From: an uncultured Bacilli bacterium
Lineage (GTDB): Bacteria > Bacillota_I > Bacilli_A > RF39 > UBA660
DNA: 64,000 nucleotides
Assembly: GCA_934119955.1 (NCBI GenBank)
Contig: CAKOSZ010000004.1
Coordinates: 62,001-126,000, forward strand
Reading direction: 5' to 3'
This document shows positions 16,883 through 25,785 of this stretch, one piece after another. Under the pieces are notes generated by a model, which was not told where the DNA came from, ran no database searches, and saw only the letters and a program-made list of their open reading frames with translations. The translations under genes were made by a program, and so were the position numbers. Position 1 is the stretch's first letter, and every line of letters begins with the position of its first letter.

Positions 16883-18049
16883 TTATTTTAATTTATCTAA
16901 AAAACTTTTACCTGACCAAGGTCTATCTTCTAATTTAAAATTATCAACTATTGTAGCACCAATATCAGCAAGGGATTCTAAAATATCAATTTGACCTGGT
17001 TCTTTAAATAATCTTGAATAGACTAAGACTGGTACATTTTCTCTTGTATGATTAAACCCTGGCATAGTAGGATCACATCCATGATCAGCTGTTATTATTA
17101 ATAAATCATCTATATCTAATTTATTTAAGATAATAGGAATTTCTACATCAAGGTTTTCTATTTCTTTTGCATAACCTTTTAAATCTCTGGCATGACCATA
17201 TAAAGTATCAAAATCAGGCAAATTCAAAAAGCATAAACCGGTAAAGTTTTTATCCATGATATCTATTAATTTATTAATTCCTTCTTGATTATTTCCAGCT
17301 TTTATTATCTTAGTAATACCAAAACCATTATATAAATCACATATTTTACCAATTGATATAACTTGTAAATCGTTATTTTTTAAAATATCTAAAACACTTT
17401 TATTAGGTGGAGTTAAAGTATAATATCTAGTATTATTAGTTAATTCAAAATTATCCTTAGTTCCTGTAAATGATCTAGCAACAACTCTGCCAACTTTCCA
17501 CTCTTCACGTTCGCAAACATCTCTTATTATTTCAGCATATTCTCTTAATTCGTTAATTGGAATTATATCTTCATGAGCAGCAACTTCTAAATTAGAATCT
17601 CCGGTTGTATAAATAATTAAAGAACCTGTTTCCAACTGTCTTTCTCCTAAACGATTAATAACACTTAAAGGATTACCTATAATGTTTCCTATTATTCCTT
17701 TTTTAGTTTTATTAGCAATTGCTTCTAACATGTCTCTTGGAAACCCTGTTTCATTAAAGGTTTTAAAAGTAACTGCGTTTTCTATTCCCATCAATTCATA
17801 ATGACCTGATAAAGAATCTTTTCCTTTATTCTTAGGTCTTGCAATTGTATAATAAGCATCACTTTCTTTATTATTCATATTTAGTGTGTTTAAAAATCCT
17901 AATTTCTTTAAATTTGGAATGAATAAGTCATAATTTTTGGAAATATTAAGAAGTGTGTTTGCACCCTTATCGCCATAACTTTCAGCATCTATTGCTCCCC
18001 CTACTCCAAGGGAATCTAAAACAATTAAAAATACACGTTTAAATTTCAT
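16883..18049 (-). CDS. deoB: Phosphopentomutase
   Basis: Interconverts ribose-1-phosphate and ribose-5-phosphate (and the deoxy forms) in nucleoside salvage. The 388-residue protein is of the alkaline-phosphatase superfamily. It has the N-terminal metal/nucleophile region VLDSLGVGGAIDAESYGD with GANTL, and late metal ligands in DFDTLYGHARD, TADHGCDPT and HTRENVPVLVY. It overlaps xerD by 11 nt; the same xerD-deoB pair occurs in Bacillus. Confidence 0.96.
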   Translation of the reverse strand: MKFKRVFLIVLDSLGVGGAIDAESYGDKGANTLLNISKNYDLFIPNLKKLGFLNTLNMNNKESDAYYTIARPKNKGKDSLSGHYELMGIENAVTFKTFNETGFPRDMLEAIANKTKKGIIGNIIGNPLSVINRLGERQLETGSLIIYTTGDSNLEVAAHEDIIPINELREYAEIIRDVCEREEWKVGRVVARSFTGTKDNFELTNNTRYYTLTPPNKSVLDILKNNDLQVISIGKICDLYNGFGITKIIKAGNNQEGINKLIDIMDKNFTGLCFLNLPDFDTLYGHARDLKGYAKEIENLDVEIPIILNKLDIDDLLIITADHGCDPTMPGFNHTRENVPVLVYSRLFKEPGQIDILESLADIGATIVDNFKLEDRPWSGKSFLDKLK

Positions 18050-18944
18050 TATTATACTCCTTTTTTCTTGTATTATATTTTATGTAATCATTTTTAATTT
18101 TATTATTTGAGGTATGAGTATATATTCTAGTTGTAGTAATATCTGCATGGCCTAATAATTCCTGAATAGTTCTTAAATCTGCTCCATTATTTAAAAGGGT
18201 AGTTGCAAATGTATGTCTTAAACTATGAGGAGTTGCATGAATCTTGATATCTTTTTCTTTTAAAATATTTGTTAAAATATAATTAAAACCTTGTCTTGAT
18301 ATACAATTACCATGATTATTTAAAAATAAACTTTCTACATCTTTATTCTTTTTTAATAAACTAGGTCTAACCTCCAAATAAGCAAGAAGAGAAGCCTTAG
18401 CATATTTACTAATTGGTACTATTCTTTCTTTTTTACCCTTACCATTTATTATAATACAATCATTATCAAAATCAACACTATATATATCTAAATTAATAAG
18501 TTCACCTACTCTTAGTCCTGATCCATACATTAGTTCAAGCATAGCCTTATCCCTATATTTAAAGGCATTAACTAAATTAATATCTAAAATACTTTCCATA
18601 TCCTGCTCATTAATAACAACTGGTAATTTCTTACTTAATTTAACATTTTCAAGATTTAAAGTAACATCTTCTTTTAATTTCTCAGTTCTTATTAAATATT
18701 TATGAAATTCTTTTATGACTGTTATATGTCTTGCTATTGTTCTAGAATTTAAACCAGTATCTCTTAAATATTTTAAATAATCATTAATATTTTTTAATTT
18801 AATATCTAAAACACTTTTAATATTATTTTTTTCTAAATATGAAATATAATTAATTAAATCTAATTGATAATTAAAAATAGTATTTTTAGATAACTTTTTT
18901 TCTAATTTTATATAACTAATATAATTTTCTATATCTTCTTTCAT
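18039..18944 (-). CDS. xerD: Tyrosine recombinase XerD
   Basis: Site-specific recombinase that resolves chromosome dimers at dif. The 301-residue protein has an N-terminal SAM-like core-binding domain (LEKKLSKNTIFNYQLDL) and a catalytic domain with Arg in GSGLRVGE, Lys in GKGKKER, HSLRH, GHADITTT and the nucleophile Tyr in RIYTH. Context with deoB favours XerD over XerC. A start at 18953 would fall at the predicted transcription start, so ATG 18944, preceded by GGTG, is preferred. Confidence 0.9.
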   Translation of the reverse strand: MKEDIENYISYIKLEKKLSKNTIFNYQLDLINYISYLEKNNIKSVLDIKLKNINDYLKYLRDTGLNSRTIARHITVIKEFHKYLIRTEKLKEDVTLNLENVKLSKKLPVVINEQDMESILDINLVNAFKYRDKAMLELMYGSGLRVGELINLDIYSVDFDNDCIIINGKGKKERIVPISKYAKASLLAYLEVRPSLLKKNKDVESLFLNNHGNCISRQGFNYILTNILKEKDIKIHATPHSLRHTFATTLLNNGADLRTIQELLGHADITTTRIYTHTSNNKIKNDYIKYNTRKKEYNNEI

Positions 18945-18957
18945 AAACACCATAAAT

Positions 18958-18986
18958 ATTATAGCATAAATATATTATTAAAACAA
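18958..18986 (-). promoter_or_regulatory. Promoter of xerD-deoB
   Basis: On the minus strand TTGTTT (18986-18981), a 17-nt spacer and TATAAT (18963-18958), giving a start near 18951 and a very short leader. Confidence 0.75.
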
Positions 18987-19031
18987 TTTCTTTTTACTTT
19001 AAAATATGTTAAGATATTAATGGTGATTTAC

Positions 19032-20267
19032 ATGGATAAACCCTTAGCAATTCAACTTAGACCTAATAGTTTAAATGATGTTTTAGGTCAAAAACATTTA
19101 ATTGGAGAAAATAAAATATTAAGTAACTTAGTTAAAAATAAAAAGTTATTCTCGATGATTTTATATGGTAAGCCTGGCATTGGTAAAACCAGTATAGCCT
19201 TATCGATTGTAAAAGATTTAGATATTCGTTATAGATTATTAAATGCTACTATAAATGATAAACATGATTTTCAAGTAGTATTTGAAGAGGCTAAGTTATA
19301 TGATGGAATTGTTTTAATTTTAGATGAAATTCATAGATTAAATAAAGATAAACAAGATTTATTATTACCTCAACTTGAAAATGGACAAATAACTTTAATA
19401 GGAATGACAACAAGTAATCCCTTTCATAGTATAAATCCTGCTATTAGAAGTAGATGTCATTTATTTGAACTTCATGAGTTAACAGAAGGTGATATTAAAG
19501 AAGGACTTTTTAAGGTTGTAGAAAAAAATATCTTACCAAATTTAAAAATTGATGAAGATAGTATTAATTATATAGCAAATGTATCAGGATCTGATTTAAG
19601 ATATGCTTATAATTTGTTAGAACTTGCTTATTACTCTAAGGATAATCATGTTATTGATTTAGAGTTTTTAAAAAATATTGATAATAAACATAATTTCTTT
19701 CATGATAAAAATGATGATGGTTACTATGATGTTTTAAGTGCTTTTCAAAAATCAATTAGGGGAAGTGATGTAAATGCTAGTTTGCATTATTTAGGAAGAA
19801 TGTTAAAAGCTGAGGATCTGGATAGTATTTTTCGTAGATTAACTGTTATTTGTTATGAAGATATTGGTCTTGCTAATCCTTCGATGGGACCAAAGGTTGA
19901 GGCTGCTATTAAAGCCAGTGAAAGAGTTGGTTTACCAGAAGCAATTATACCTCTTGCAAATGTTGTAATTGAACTTGCCTTATCACCTAAATCTAATAGT
20001 GCATATCTAGCAATTGATAAAGCCTTAAAAGATATTGAAACTGGTAGATGTGGTAATCCACCTAATCATATAAAGACAAATTCCAAAGATTATAAATACC
20101 CTCATGATTATAAAAATGCTTGGGTTAATCAACAATATTTACCTGATAATATAAAAAATAAGAAATATTATATACCAAAAGAAACAAGTAGTTATGAAAG
20201 AACTTTAAAGCAAATAAATGATAAAATAGAATATTTAAAAAAGAATAGTAAAAATGAAACCCCTTAG
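19032..20267 (+). CDS. rarA: Replication-associated recombination ATPase RarA/MgsA
   Basis: A clamp-loader-like AAA+ ATPase acting at stalled replication forks. The 411-residue protein begins MDKPLAIQLRPNSLNDVLGQ and has Walker A GKPGIGKTS and Walker B LILDEIHRLNK. The sensor region NPAIRSRCHLFEL follows, and the C-terminal tetramerisation part includes GNPPNHIKTNSKDYKYPHDY. ATG 19032 is preferred over 19020 because GGTGAT lies between them, 4 nt before 19032. It diverges from xerD. Confidence 0.95.
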   Translation: MDKPLAIQLRPNSLNDVLGQKHLIGENKILSNLVKNKKLFSMILYGKPGIGKTSIALSIVKDLDIRYRLLNATINDKHDFQVVFEEAKLYDGIVLILDEIHRLNKDKQDLLLPQLENGQITLIGMTTSNPFHSINPAIRSRCHLFELHELTEGDIKEGLFKVVEKNILPNLKIDEDSINYIANVSGSDLRYAYNLLELAYYSKDNHVIDLEFLKNIDNKHNFFHDKNDDGYYDVLSAFQKSIRGSDVNASLHYLGRMLKAEDLDSIFRRLTVICYEDIGLANPSMGPKVEAAIKASERVGLPEAIIPLANVVIELALSPKSNSAYLAIDKALKDIETGRCGNPPNHIKTNSKDYKYPHDYKNAWVNQQYLPDNIKNKKYYIPKETSSYERTLKQINDKIEYLKKNSKNETP

Positions 20268-20291
20268 AGTAACATTAAACTATTCTTTTTT
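20266..20291 (+). terminator. Weak terminator after rarA
   Basis: AGAGTA (20266-20271) can pair with TATTCT (20281-20286, one G-U), followed by T. It is short with a 9-nt loop, so moderate support only. Confidence 0.4.
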
Positions 20292-20705
20292 TAGTAAATC
20301 TTTAATTAATTGTTTTGCTTTATCATAAAGTCCTAAGTTATCTCCGTGACCTTTATTGTTCTTTATCTGTTTGTAAATATTTTTATAATTAACTATTACA
20401 TCAAAGCTAGCATCAAAAATCATATTATCTAAAAATTCTTTATTTACTATTTCTGTTTCGATGAAATTAATAACTTTATCATATTGCATAGTACTTAAAT
20501 TTTTTTGTTTACTAACTAACCACTCTTCTTGAAATTCACCAGTTAAATTAAGGAAACTATGGGAATAACTATACACCTCTTTATTTTGAGTAATAATAGT
20601 TCCGCTATAACTTACACCAATTGTTCCTCCACCACCTTCTTTTACTTCTATAAGTAAATTTTTTCTAATTTTAGTAATTATTTCTTTAAAATCTTGCTCT
20701 GTCAT
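20280..20705 (-). CDS. Conserved-looking protein of unknown function (141 residues)
   Basis: I do not recognise this protein. It is soluble, with an amphipathic N-terminal helix (FKEIITKIRKNLLIEV) and a glycine-rich turn EGGGGTIGVSYSG leading into a beta hairpin. A C-terminal helical half contains NYKNIYKQIKNNKGHGDN. It is the last gene of a minus-strand run after the flippase and P-type ATPase, 17 nt behind the latter, and has SD GGAAA-like sequence. It ends opposite rarA. Confidence 0.5.
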   Translation of the reverse strand: MTEQDFKEIITKIRKNLLIEVKEGGGGTIGVSYSGTIITQNKEVYSYSHSFLNLTGEFQEEWLVSKQKNLSTMQYDKVINFIETEIVNKEFLDNMIFDASFDVIVNYKNIYKQIKNNKGHGDNLGLYDKAKQLIKDLLKKE

Positions 20706-20722
20706 TTTTTTCCTTTCATTAA

Positions 20723-23086
20723 TTAAGATATTTTTTCTTTTTTAGTAAAAAATTTATTAGTAATAAAATCTAAAAATGTTTGTAAAACCTTGTAAGAATG
20801 AACTGAAAATATTATTAATAAGAATAATATTAAACCAATTTGTAAGTTTAATTCACTTAAATTAAAGAATTCATATTGAAATAAGGCTCCGTAGATAAAA
20901 CCAAATAAAAGAATTATTAATAAAGTACTTCTTAAAAAGTTAAATGGTTTAGAAACATAATATAAATGAATAAAACCAGTTGTTCCTGTTACTAAAACAG
21001 CTAAGGCATTTATAATGCTTTCATCCATCGGAAATGCTTGTTTAAATAAAATAATTATAATTACATCCAAGAAAACTGTAATTCCGGCTGGAATACTATT
21101 TTTAAATATTTTTAATAAGAAATTACCAGTTACTATATTAGTATTTGGTTCTAAGGCTAGAATAAATGAAGGTATTCCAATTGTACAAGTTGTAATTAAA
21201 GTTAATTGAATTGGAATAAAGAAGTATTCATTTTGAGTAAATAAACAAGTTAGAATAATTAAAATAGTATAAATTGTTTTAACAAGTAATAAAGAAGCAC
21301 TTCTTTCTATATTATTAATAGTTCTTCTACCTTCAGCAACAATTTTTGGCATTGAAGCAAAGTTATTATCAAGTAAAACTATTTGACTTACAGCCTTACT
21401 AGCATCAGAACCTGAGGACATAGCAACACTACAATCTGCTTCTTTTAAGGCTAGAACATCATTTACCCCGTCCCCTGTCATAGCAGTTATATAACCTAAT
21501 TCTTTTAAGGCTAGAATTAATTGCTTTTTCCCCATTGGAGTAACTCGACCAAAGACATCAGTTTCTTCAATTACAGTTTTTAAATTACTTTCTTCTATCT
21601 CAGGGAAATTAACAGCCTTTAAATTATTATCTCCGGTTACTTTTTTAATAATATTTAAAACTGTTTTAGAATTATCTCCTGATATTATTTTAATTTTAAC
21701 TCCTTGTTCTTTAAAGAATTTTAAAGTATCACTTGCTTCTACTCTTATTTCATCTTCAATTAAAATAAATCCTACTATATCTAAATTGCTTGGTTTATTA
21801 CTTAATTTATCTTTATTTTTGCAAACTGTTAAAATACGATAATCATCTAAGTAATCTTTAATTTTAGAATAATCTAATTCTTTATCTTTAACAATATACT
21901 CATAAGCCCCTATATAATAACTATAATCATTCTTTATTTGAATAGCCGAAAATTTTCTTTCAGATGAAAATGGTATAGTATCTATTACATTTATATCAAG
22001 TTTTTCTTGATATTTATCACGAATTGCTTTAAAGGTAGATGAATTGTCATCTAAACCATTTACTAATTTTAAAATAATTTTACTAAATTCTTCCTTGGTA
22101 TAATTATTAGTAGGAATAATATCATATAATTTCATATTACCAGTTGTAATAGTACCAGTTTTATCTAAACATATTACGTTTACTCTTGACAATGTTTCGA
22201 TGCAATAAAGTTGTTGAACTAATACCTTTTGTTTACTTAATCTAATAACTGATACAGCCATAACTGATGATGTTAATAAAACCAGTCCATTTGGTATCAT
22301 TCCTATTAAAGCTGCCACGGTGTTAATGATTGAATTGCCAATACTTGAACCAATTACTAAATATTGATTACAAAATAAAGCTGCTCCCAAAGGAATAATA
22401 ATAAATGACAATATTTGCACCATAGTTTTAAAAGAATTATAAATAACTGAATTATTTTCTTTTATATATTTAGCATCACTTGATATTTTATTAACATAAT
22501 TATTCTCACCTACATGAATAACTTTACAAGTAGATGAACCTGATATTATGAAACTTCCTGATAATAAAGTATCCCCTACTTTTTTTAAAATAGTATTAGA
22601 TTCTCCTGTTATAAAAGATTCATTTACTTCAACAGTCCCATCTAATATAATACTATCAGTTAAAACTTGATTACCGGGTTTAAATACTATAATATCATCT
22701 AAAACAATATTATCCATTTCAATTACTTGCTCACAACTATTTCTAATAACAACTGCTTTACTACTAGATATAACTGATAATTTATCAACTATTTTTTTAG
22801 ATATAATTTCTTGAATAGTACTAATAACAGTATTCCAAAAAACAACTCCTACAAATAAACAATTTTTTAAAGAATACATGAATTGATTACTAATAATTCC
22901 AGCAAATAAAACAGCAGCACCTAAAAAGATATTTAAAAAGTTAAAATAAGTTAAAACATTACTTCTAATTATCTCAGGTATAGTTTTAGTAACTGGTTGA
23001 GTATTATAATTAACAAGTCCTTTATTAATTCTTTCTTTAACCATACTATCAGTTAAACCAGTTTTAAGATCAACTTTTTCTTCCAT
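20723..23086 (-). CDS. P-type cation-transporting ATPase (CtpE-like)
   Basis: The 787-residue membrane pump has the actuator loop ESFITGES, phosphorylation site CLDKTGTITTG, KFSAIQIK, and the hinge TGDGVNDVLALKEADCSVAM. In place of the PEGLP seen in Ca2+ pumps, transmembrane segment 4 has GMIPNGLVLLTSS, characteristic of the CtpE-like group. In mycobacteria CtpE was linked to Ca2+ uptake, but substrate cannot be read from sequence here. It starts 2 nt after the flippase stop, with GAGGT inside the flippase end, so the two are coupled. Confidence 0.88.
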   Translation of the reverse strand: MEEKVDLKTGLTDSMVKERINKGLVNYNTQPVTKTIPEIIRSNVLTYFNFLNIFLGAAVLFAGIISNQFMYSLKNCLFVGVVFWNTVISTIQEIISKKIVDKLSVISSSKAVVIRNSCEQVIEMDNIVLDDIIVFKPGNQVLTDSIILDGTVEVNESFITGESNTILKKVGDTLLSGSFIISGSSTCKVIHVGENNYVNKISSDAKYIKENNSVIYNSFKTMVQILSFIIIPLGAALFCNQYLVIGSSIGNSIINTVAALIGMIPNGLVLLTSSVMAVSVIRLSKQKVLVQQLYCIETLSRVNVICLDKTGTITTGNMKLYDIIPTNNYTKEEFSKIILKLVNGLDDNSSTFKAIRDKYQEKLDINVIDTIPFSSERKFSAIQIKNDYSYYIGAYEYIVKDKELDYSKIKDYLDDYRILTVCKNKDKLSNKPSNLDIVGFILIEDEIRVEASDTLKFFKEQGVKIKIISGDNSKTVLNIIKKVTGDNNLKAVNFPEIEESNLKTVIEETDVFGRVTPMGKKQLILALKELGYITAMTGDGVNDVLALKEADCSVAMSSGSDASKAVSQIVLLDNNFASMPKIVAEGRRTINNIERSASLLLVKTIYTILIILTCLFTQNEYFFIPIQLTLITTCTIGIPSFILALEPNTNIVTGNFLLKIFKNSIPAGITVFLDVIIIILFKQAFPMDESIINALAVLVTGTTGFIHLYYVSKPFNFLRSTLLIILLFGFIYGALFQYEFFNLSELNLQIGLILFLLIIFSVHSYKVLQTFLDFITNKFFTKKEKIS

Positions 23087-23088
23087 AT

Positions 23089-24483
23089 TTACCTCTTTCT
23101 TTTAAATTTTACAACCATACTATTTATTAAACCTTTATTTAAATAATAACTATAAATAAAAGCAATTACTAAGGTTAGAAAACAAATTAAATAATTTCTT
23201 AAATAATAAGAAATACTTACTATTATTAAAATGATAAAACTTGGTATTAAATATTTATCTTTATCTAATTTAATATATTTTCTTAATTTATAATTTCTAT
23301 ATATAAATATTACAATATAACTTATTAAAGTTGCTAGAATTGTTGCATATAATCCTATTTTTCTAATAAAGATAAATCCTACTAAAAAATTAATAACAGC
23401 AGCAACAATAGTAGTAGTTGCTAGTATTTTAGTATCTTTATAGGCTGAAAATATTCCACTTGAAAAATTAGATAAGTTAGCAAAATAAACATTCATAACC
23501 ATAATTGGAATATAATTATAAGCCTCTCTATAAGCATTTTTAATTAATAAATTAAATACAAATGGAAGAATTGCTATTAATAAAATAGAAACACAGATTA
23601 AAAAATGTCTTAAATTAGTATAAACACTATTATAAAAATCATTTTTATCTTCTTTATTAACTACCTTAGAAGCAGATTCTTTCCATGAAATATTAAAATA
23701 AGAGTAACAAGTATTAATAATAGTTGGAAATCTATTAGCAACTGAATAAACCCCGTTCATACCATCATTTAATATATTAGTAATTAATAATCTATCAGTT
23801 AAAGAAATGGCATTCCAAGAAATACTATTTGGTATTAAGGGAAAAGAATATTTAATCATTTCCTTAGTTTTTTTCTTATTAATTCCCTTAAAATTAATTA
23901 ATTTATAATAATTAATTTTATAAAGTAACCAAAGAGATACTAAACTATTAGCAATTATATAAGAAATAAATAATCCTGTTATGCCAATTTTTAAAACAGC
24001 AATAAATAAAATATTTAAAAAAATATTAAAGAAACTTGATAAAAAGCAAAATAAAGAATAAATTTTGAATTTTCCAAGACCTCTGGCACTAGAACCAGCA
24101 AGAGATGATAAAATACTAGCAAGTAAATATAAAATTAAATAAATAGTATAAGGATATTTAATAATAGAACCAACTATCAAGATTAAAATACTCCATACAA
24201 AAAAACTAATAGTTGTTGTCATGGTAGTAATAGAGAATACTTCTCCTTTTTCTTTATCAGTTTTAGCATCAATTAAAAATCTAAACATTCCTTCTTCCAT
24301 AAGTAAAGTAATACATGGAATAAGAAAAATTGAAATAGTATTTAATAAATCATATCTTCCGTATTCAGCAGTAGTTAATAAACTGGTGTATAGAGGAAGT
24401 AATAAAAAACTAACTAATTGGGTAGAAAATTTACCTACCATAATTATAAATGTATTTTTCATTAATTCTTTTTTTTGATTCAT
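23089..24483 (-). CDS. Polysaccharide/lipid flippase of the MOP superfamily
   Basis: The 464-residue protein has about 12-14 hydrophobic segments. Its N-terminus MNQKKELMKNTFIIMVGKFS then QLVSFLLLPLYTSLL is typical of Wzx/MurJ-like polysaccharide transporters, including the YGRYDLLNT motif after segment 2. It probably flips lipid-linked sugars across the membrane. No capsule cluster is visible nearby. First gene of the operon with the P-type ATPase; SD AGGTGAT precedes ATG 24483. Confidence 0.85.
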   Translation of the reverse strand: MNQKKELMKNTFIIMVGKFSTQLVSFLLLPLYTSLLTTAEYGRYDLLNTISIFLIPCITLLMEEGMFRFLIDAKTDKEKGEVFSITTMTTTISFFVWSILILIVGSIIKYPYTIYLILYLLASILSSLAGSSARGLGKFKIYSLFCFLSSFFNIFLNILFIAVLKIGITGLFISYIIANSLVSLWLLYKINYYKLINFKGINKKKTKEMIKYSFPLIPNSISWNAISLTDRLLITNILNDGMNGVYSVANRFPTIINTCYSYFNISWKESASKVVNKEDKNDFYNSVYTNLRHFLICVSILLIAILPFVFNLLIKNAYREAYNYIPIMVMNVYFANLSNFSSGIFSAYKDTKILATTTIVAAVINFLVGFIFIRKIGLYATILATLISYIVIFIYRNYKLRKYIKLDKDKYLIPSFIILIIVSISYYLRNYLICFLTLVIAFIYSYYLNKGLINSMVVKFKRKR

Positions 24484-24498
24484 TGTATCACCTAAATA

Positions 24499-24527
24499 AT
24501 TATATCATTATTTAAATAAATAGTAAA
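24499..24527 (-). promoter_or_regulatory. Promoter of the flippase operon
   Basis: On the minus strand TTTACT (24527-24522), a 17-nt spacer and TATAAT (24504-24499). It diverges from the small-peptide promoter at 24553. Confidence 0.7.
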
Positions 24528-24552
24528 TGACAAAATCATGACAAAATTTTTA

Positions 24553-24581
24553 TTGAAAATAATTATAATTATTAGTATAAT
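24553..24581 (+). promoter_or_regulatory. Promoter of the 28-residue peptide gene
   Basis: TTGAAA (24553-24558), a 17-nt spacer and perfect TATAAT (24576-24581), 16 nt before the peptide start codon. Confidence 0.75.
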
Positions 24582-24596
24582 AAATATGAGGTGTTT

Positions 24597-24683
24597 ATGA
24601 AAAAGAAAACAGTTAAAATAATTACCATTGGTTTATTATTAATAATGATAGCATCATTTATATGTGGTTTATTGTATTTATAA
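24597..24683 (+). CDS. 28-residue single-pass membrane peptide
   Basis: A short open frame beginning MKKKTVKIITIGLLLIMIAS and ending FICGLLYL: a basic start followed by about 20 hydrophobic residues. It has its own near-perfect promoter, a GAGGTG ribosome site 4 nt before the ATG, and an intrinsic terminator immediately after the stop, so it is a complete transcription unit. Similar architecture is seen in small membrane proteins and in type I toxins, but no antisense RNA is evident. It is convergent with mscL and divergent from the flippase operon. Function unknown. Confidence 0.6.
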   Translation: MKKKTVKIITIGLLLIMIASFICGLLYL

Positions 24684-24715
24684 AAAATGTTAAGCAAAAT
24701 TACTTAACATTTTTT
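24682..24715. terminator. Bidirectional terminator, small peptide / mscL
   Basis: AAAAAATGTTAAG (24682-24694) pairs perfectly with CTTAACATTTTTT (24703-24715); loop 8 nt. It serves both converging genes and overlaps the end of mscL. Confidence 0.88.
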
Positions 24716-25101
24716 TCTTTTAATAAATCACGAATTTCTTCAAGTAATAAAATATCATCTGGTTTCTTTTCTTCTTTTACTTCCTTTTTTTCTTCTTTTT
24801 TCTTGAAAGAAGATAATTTATTAAATGCTTTAATAACTACAAAGATAGTAAAAGCAACTATTAAGAAATCAACTATATTTTGAATAAAACTACCTATTAA
24901 AATACTAGAATCTTTAAAAGTTATTTTAATAGTTTCAAAATGAATTCCTCCTATAATAATACCAATAATTGGCATTATTACATCATTTACAAGACTAGTT
25001 ACTATTTTATTAAAAGCATTTCCAATTACAACAGCAACTGCTAAATCTAAAACATTACCTTTGGCAATAAATTGTTTAAACTCATTTAAAAATTTCTTCA
25101 T
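24700..25101 (-). CDS. mscL: Large-conductance mechanosensitive channel MscL
   Basis: Pentameric membrane valve that opens under osmotic downshock. The 133-residue protein starts MKKFLNEFKQFIAKGNVLDL, followed by the first membrane helix AVAVVIGNAFNKIVTSLVNDVIMPIIG and the second IQNIVDFLIVAFTIFVVIK. It ends in a charged cytoplasmic helix EEIRDLLKEK. All parts of the family are present at normal length. It starts 6 nt after upp and is co-transcribed with it. Confidence 0.95.
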   Translation of the reverse strand: MKKFLNEFKQFIAKGNVLDLAVAVVIGNAFNKIVTSLVNDVIMPIIGIIIGGIHFETIKITFKDSSILIGSFIQNIVDFLIVAFTIFVVIKAFNKLSSFKKKEEKKEVKEEKKPDDILLLEEIRDLLKEKNVK

Positions 25102-25107
25102 ACTTAC

Positions 25108-25734
25108 CTACTTAGTTCCAAATATTCTATCCCCAGCATCTCCAAGACCTGGTACAATATAACCTGATTCATTTAAATGACTATCTAATTTAGCAACAAA
25201 TATTTCAACATCAGGATGATCTTCTTGAATTTTTTCTATACCACTAGGTGCTGCTATTACACATAAGAATTTAATATGTTTCACACCGCGTTTTTTAAGC
25301 ATAGTAATTGCAGCTGATCCTGACCCACCAGTTGCTAACATTGGATCTAATACTATTACAGTTTTTTTGTCAATTTGTTTTGGTAATTTGCAATAATATT
25401 CAACTGGTTCTAAGGTTTCTTCATTTCTATAAAGACCTATATGACCAATTTTAGCATTTGGCATCAAAGTTAATACCCCATCAACCATACCAAGTCCTGC
25501 TCTTAAAATAGGAACAAAAGCATAGTTATTTTCATCAATTACATATCCCTTAGTTTCAGTAATTGGTGTTTTTACAACTATTTCTTTTAAAGGAGCATCT
25601 TTTAATGCTTCAAGACATAAAATAGTAGCAATTTCTCCAATAAGTTCACGAAACTCCTTTGTACTTGTCTTTTCATTCCTTAAAATAGATATTTTGTGTT
25701 CAATCATGGGATGGTTTAAAATAATTTCTTTCAT
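25108..25734 (-). CDS. upp: Uracil phosphoribosyltransferase
   Basis: Salvages uracil with PRPP to UMP. The 208-residue protein starts [19 protein letters not shown] and carries the PRPP-binding loop [15 protein letters not shown] and the uracil-binding end [17 protein letters not shown]. The ATG at 25734 has SD GGAGGA 5 nt upstream. An earlier in-frame ATG (25752) overlaps the SD and the upstream terminator, so it is rejected. Downstream mscL is 6 nt away. Confidence 0.95.
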   Translation of the reverse strand: MKEIILNHPMIEHKISILRNEKTSTKEFRELIGEIATILCLEALKDAPLKEIVVKTPITETKGYVIDENNYAFVPILRAGLGMVDGVLTLMPNAKIGHIGLYRNEETLEPVEYYCKLPKQIDKKTVIVLDPMLATGGSGSAAITMLKKRGVKHIKFLCVIAAPSGIEKIQEDHPDVEIFVAKLDSHLNESGYIVPGLGDAGDRIFGTK

Positions 25735-25750
25735 AATTCCTCCACTTATC

Positions 25751-25780
25751 AAAAAAATAGTACCACAAAAGGTACTATTT
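25751..25780 (-). terminator. Intrinsic terminator after holA, before upp
   Basis: On the minus strand AAATAGTACC (25780-25771) pairs with GGTACTATTT (25764-25755) and is followed by T. It ends the alaS operon. Because upp begins 17 nt later with no obvious promoter, read-through or attenuation may feed upp. Confidence 0.8.
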
Positions 25781-25785
25781 GTAAA

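Noticed and set aside
20280..24483. Capsule or metal-resistance island from flippase plus P-type ATPase
   Set aside because: No glycosyltransferases, polymerase or metal regulators are near. The neighbours are ordinary genes.
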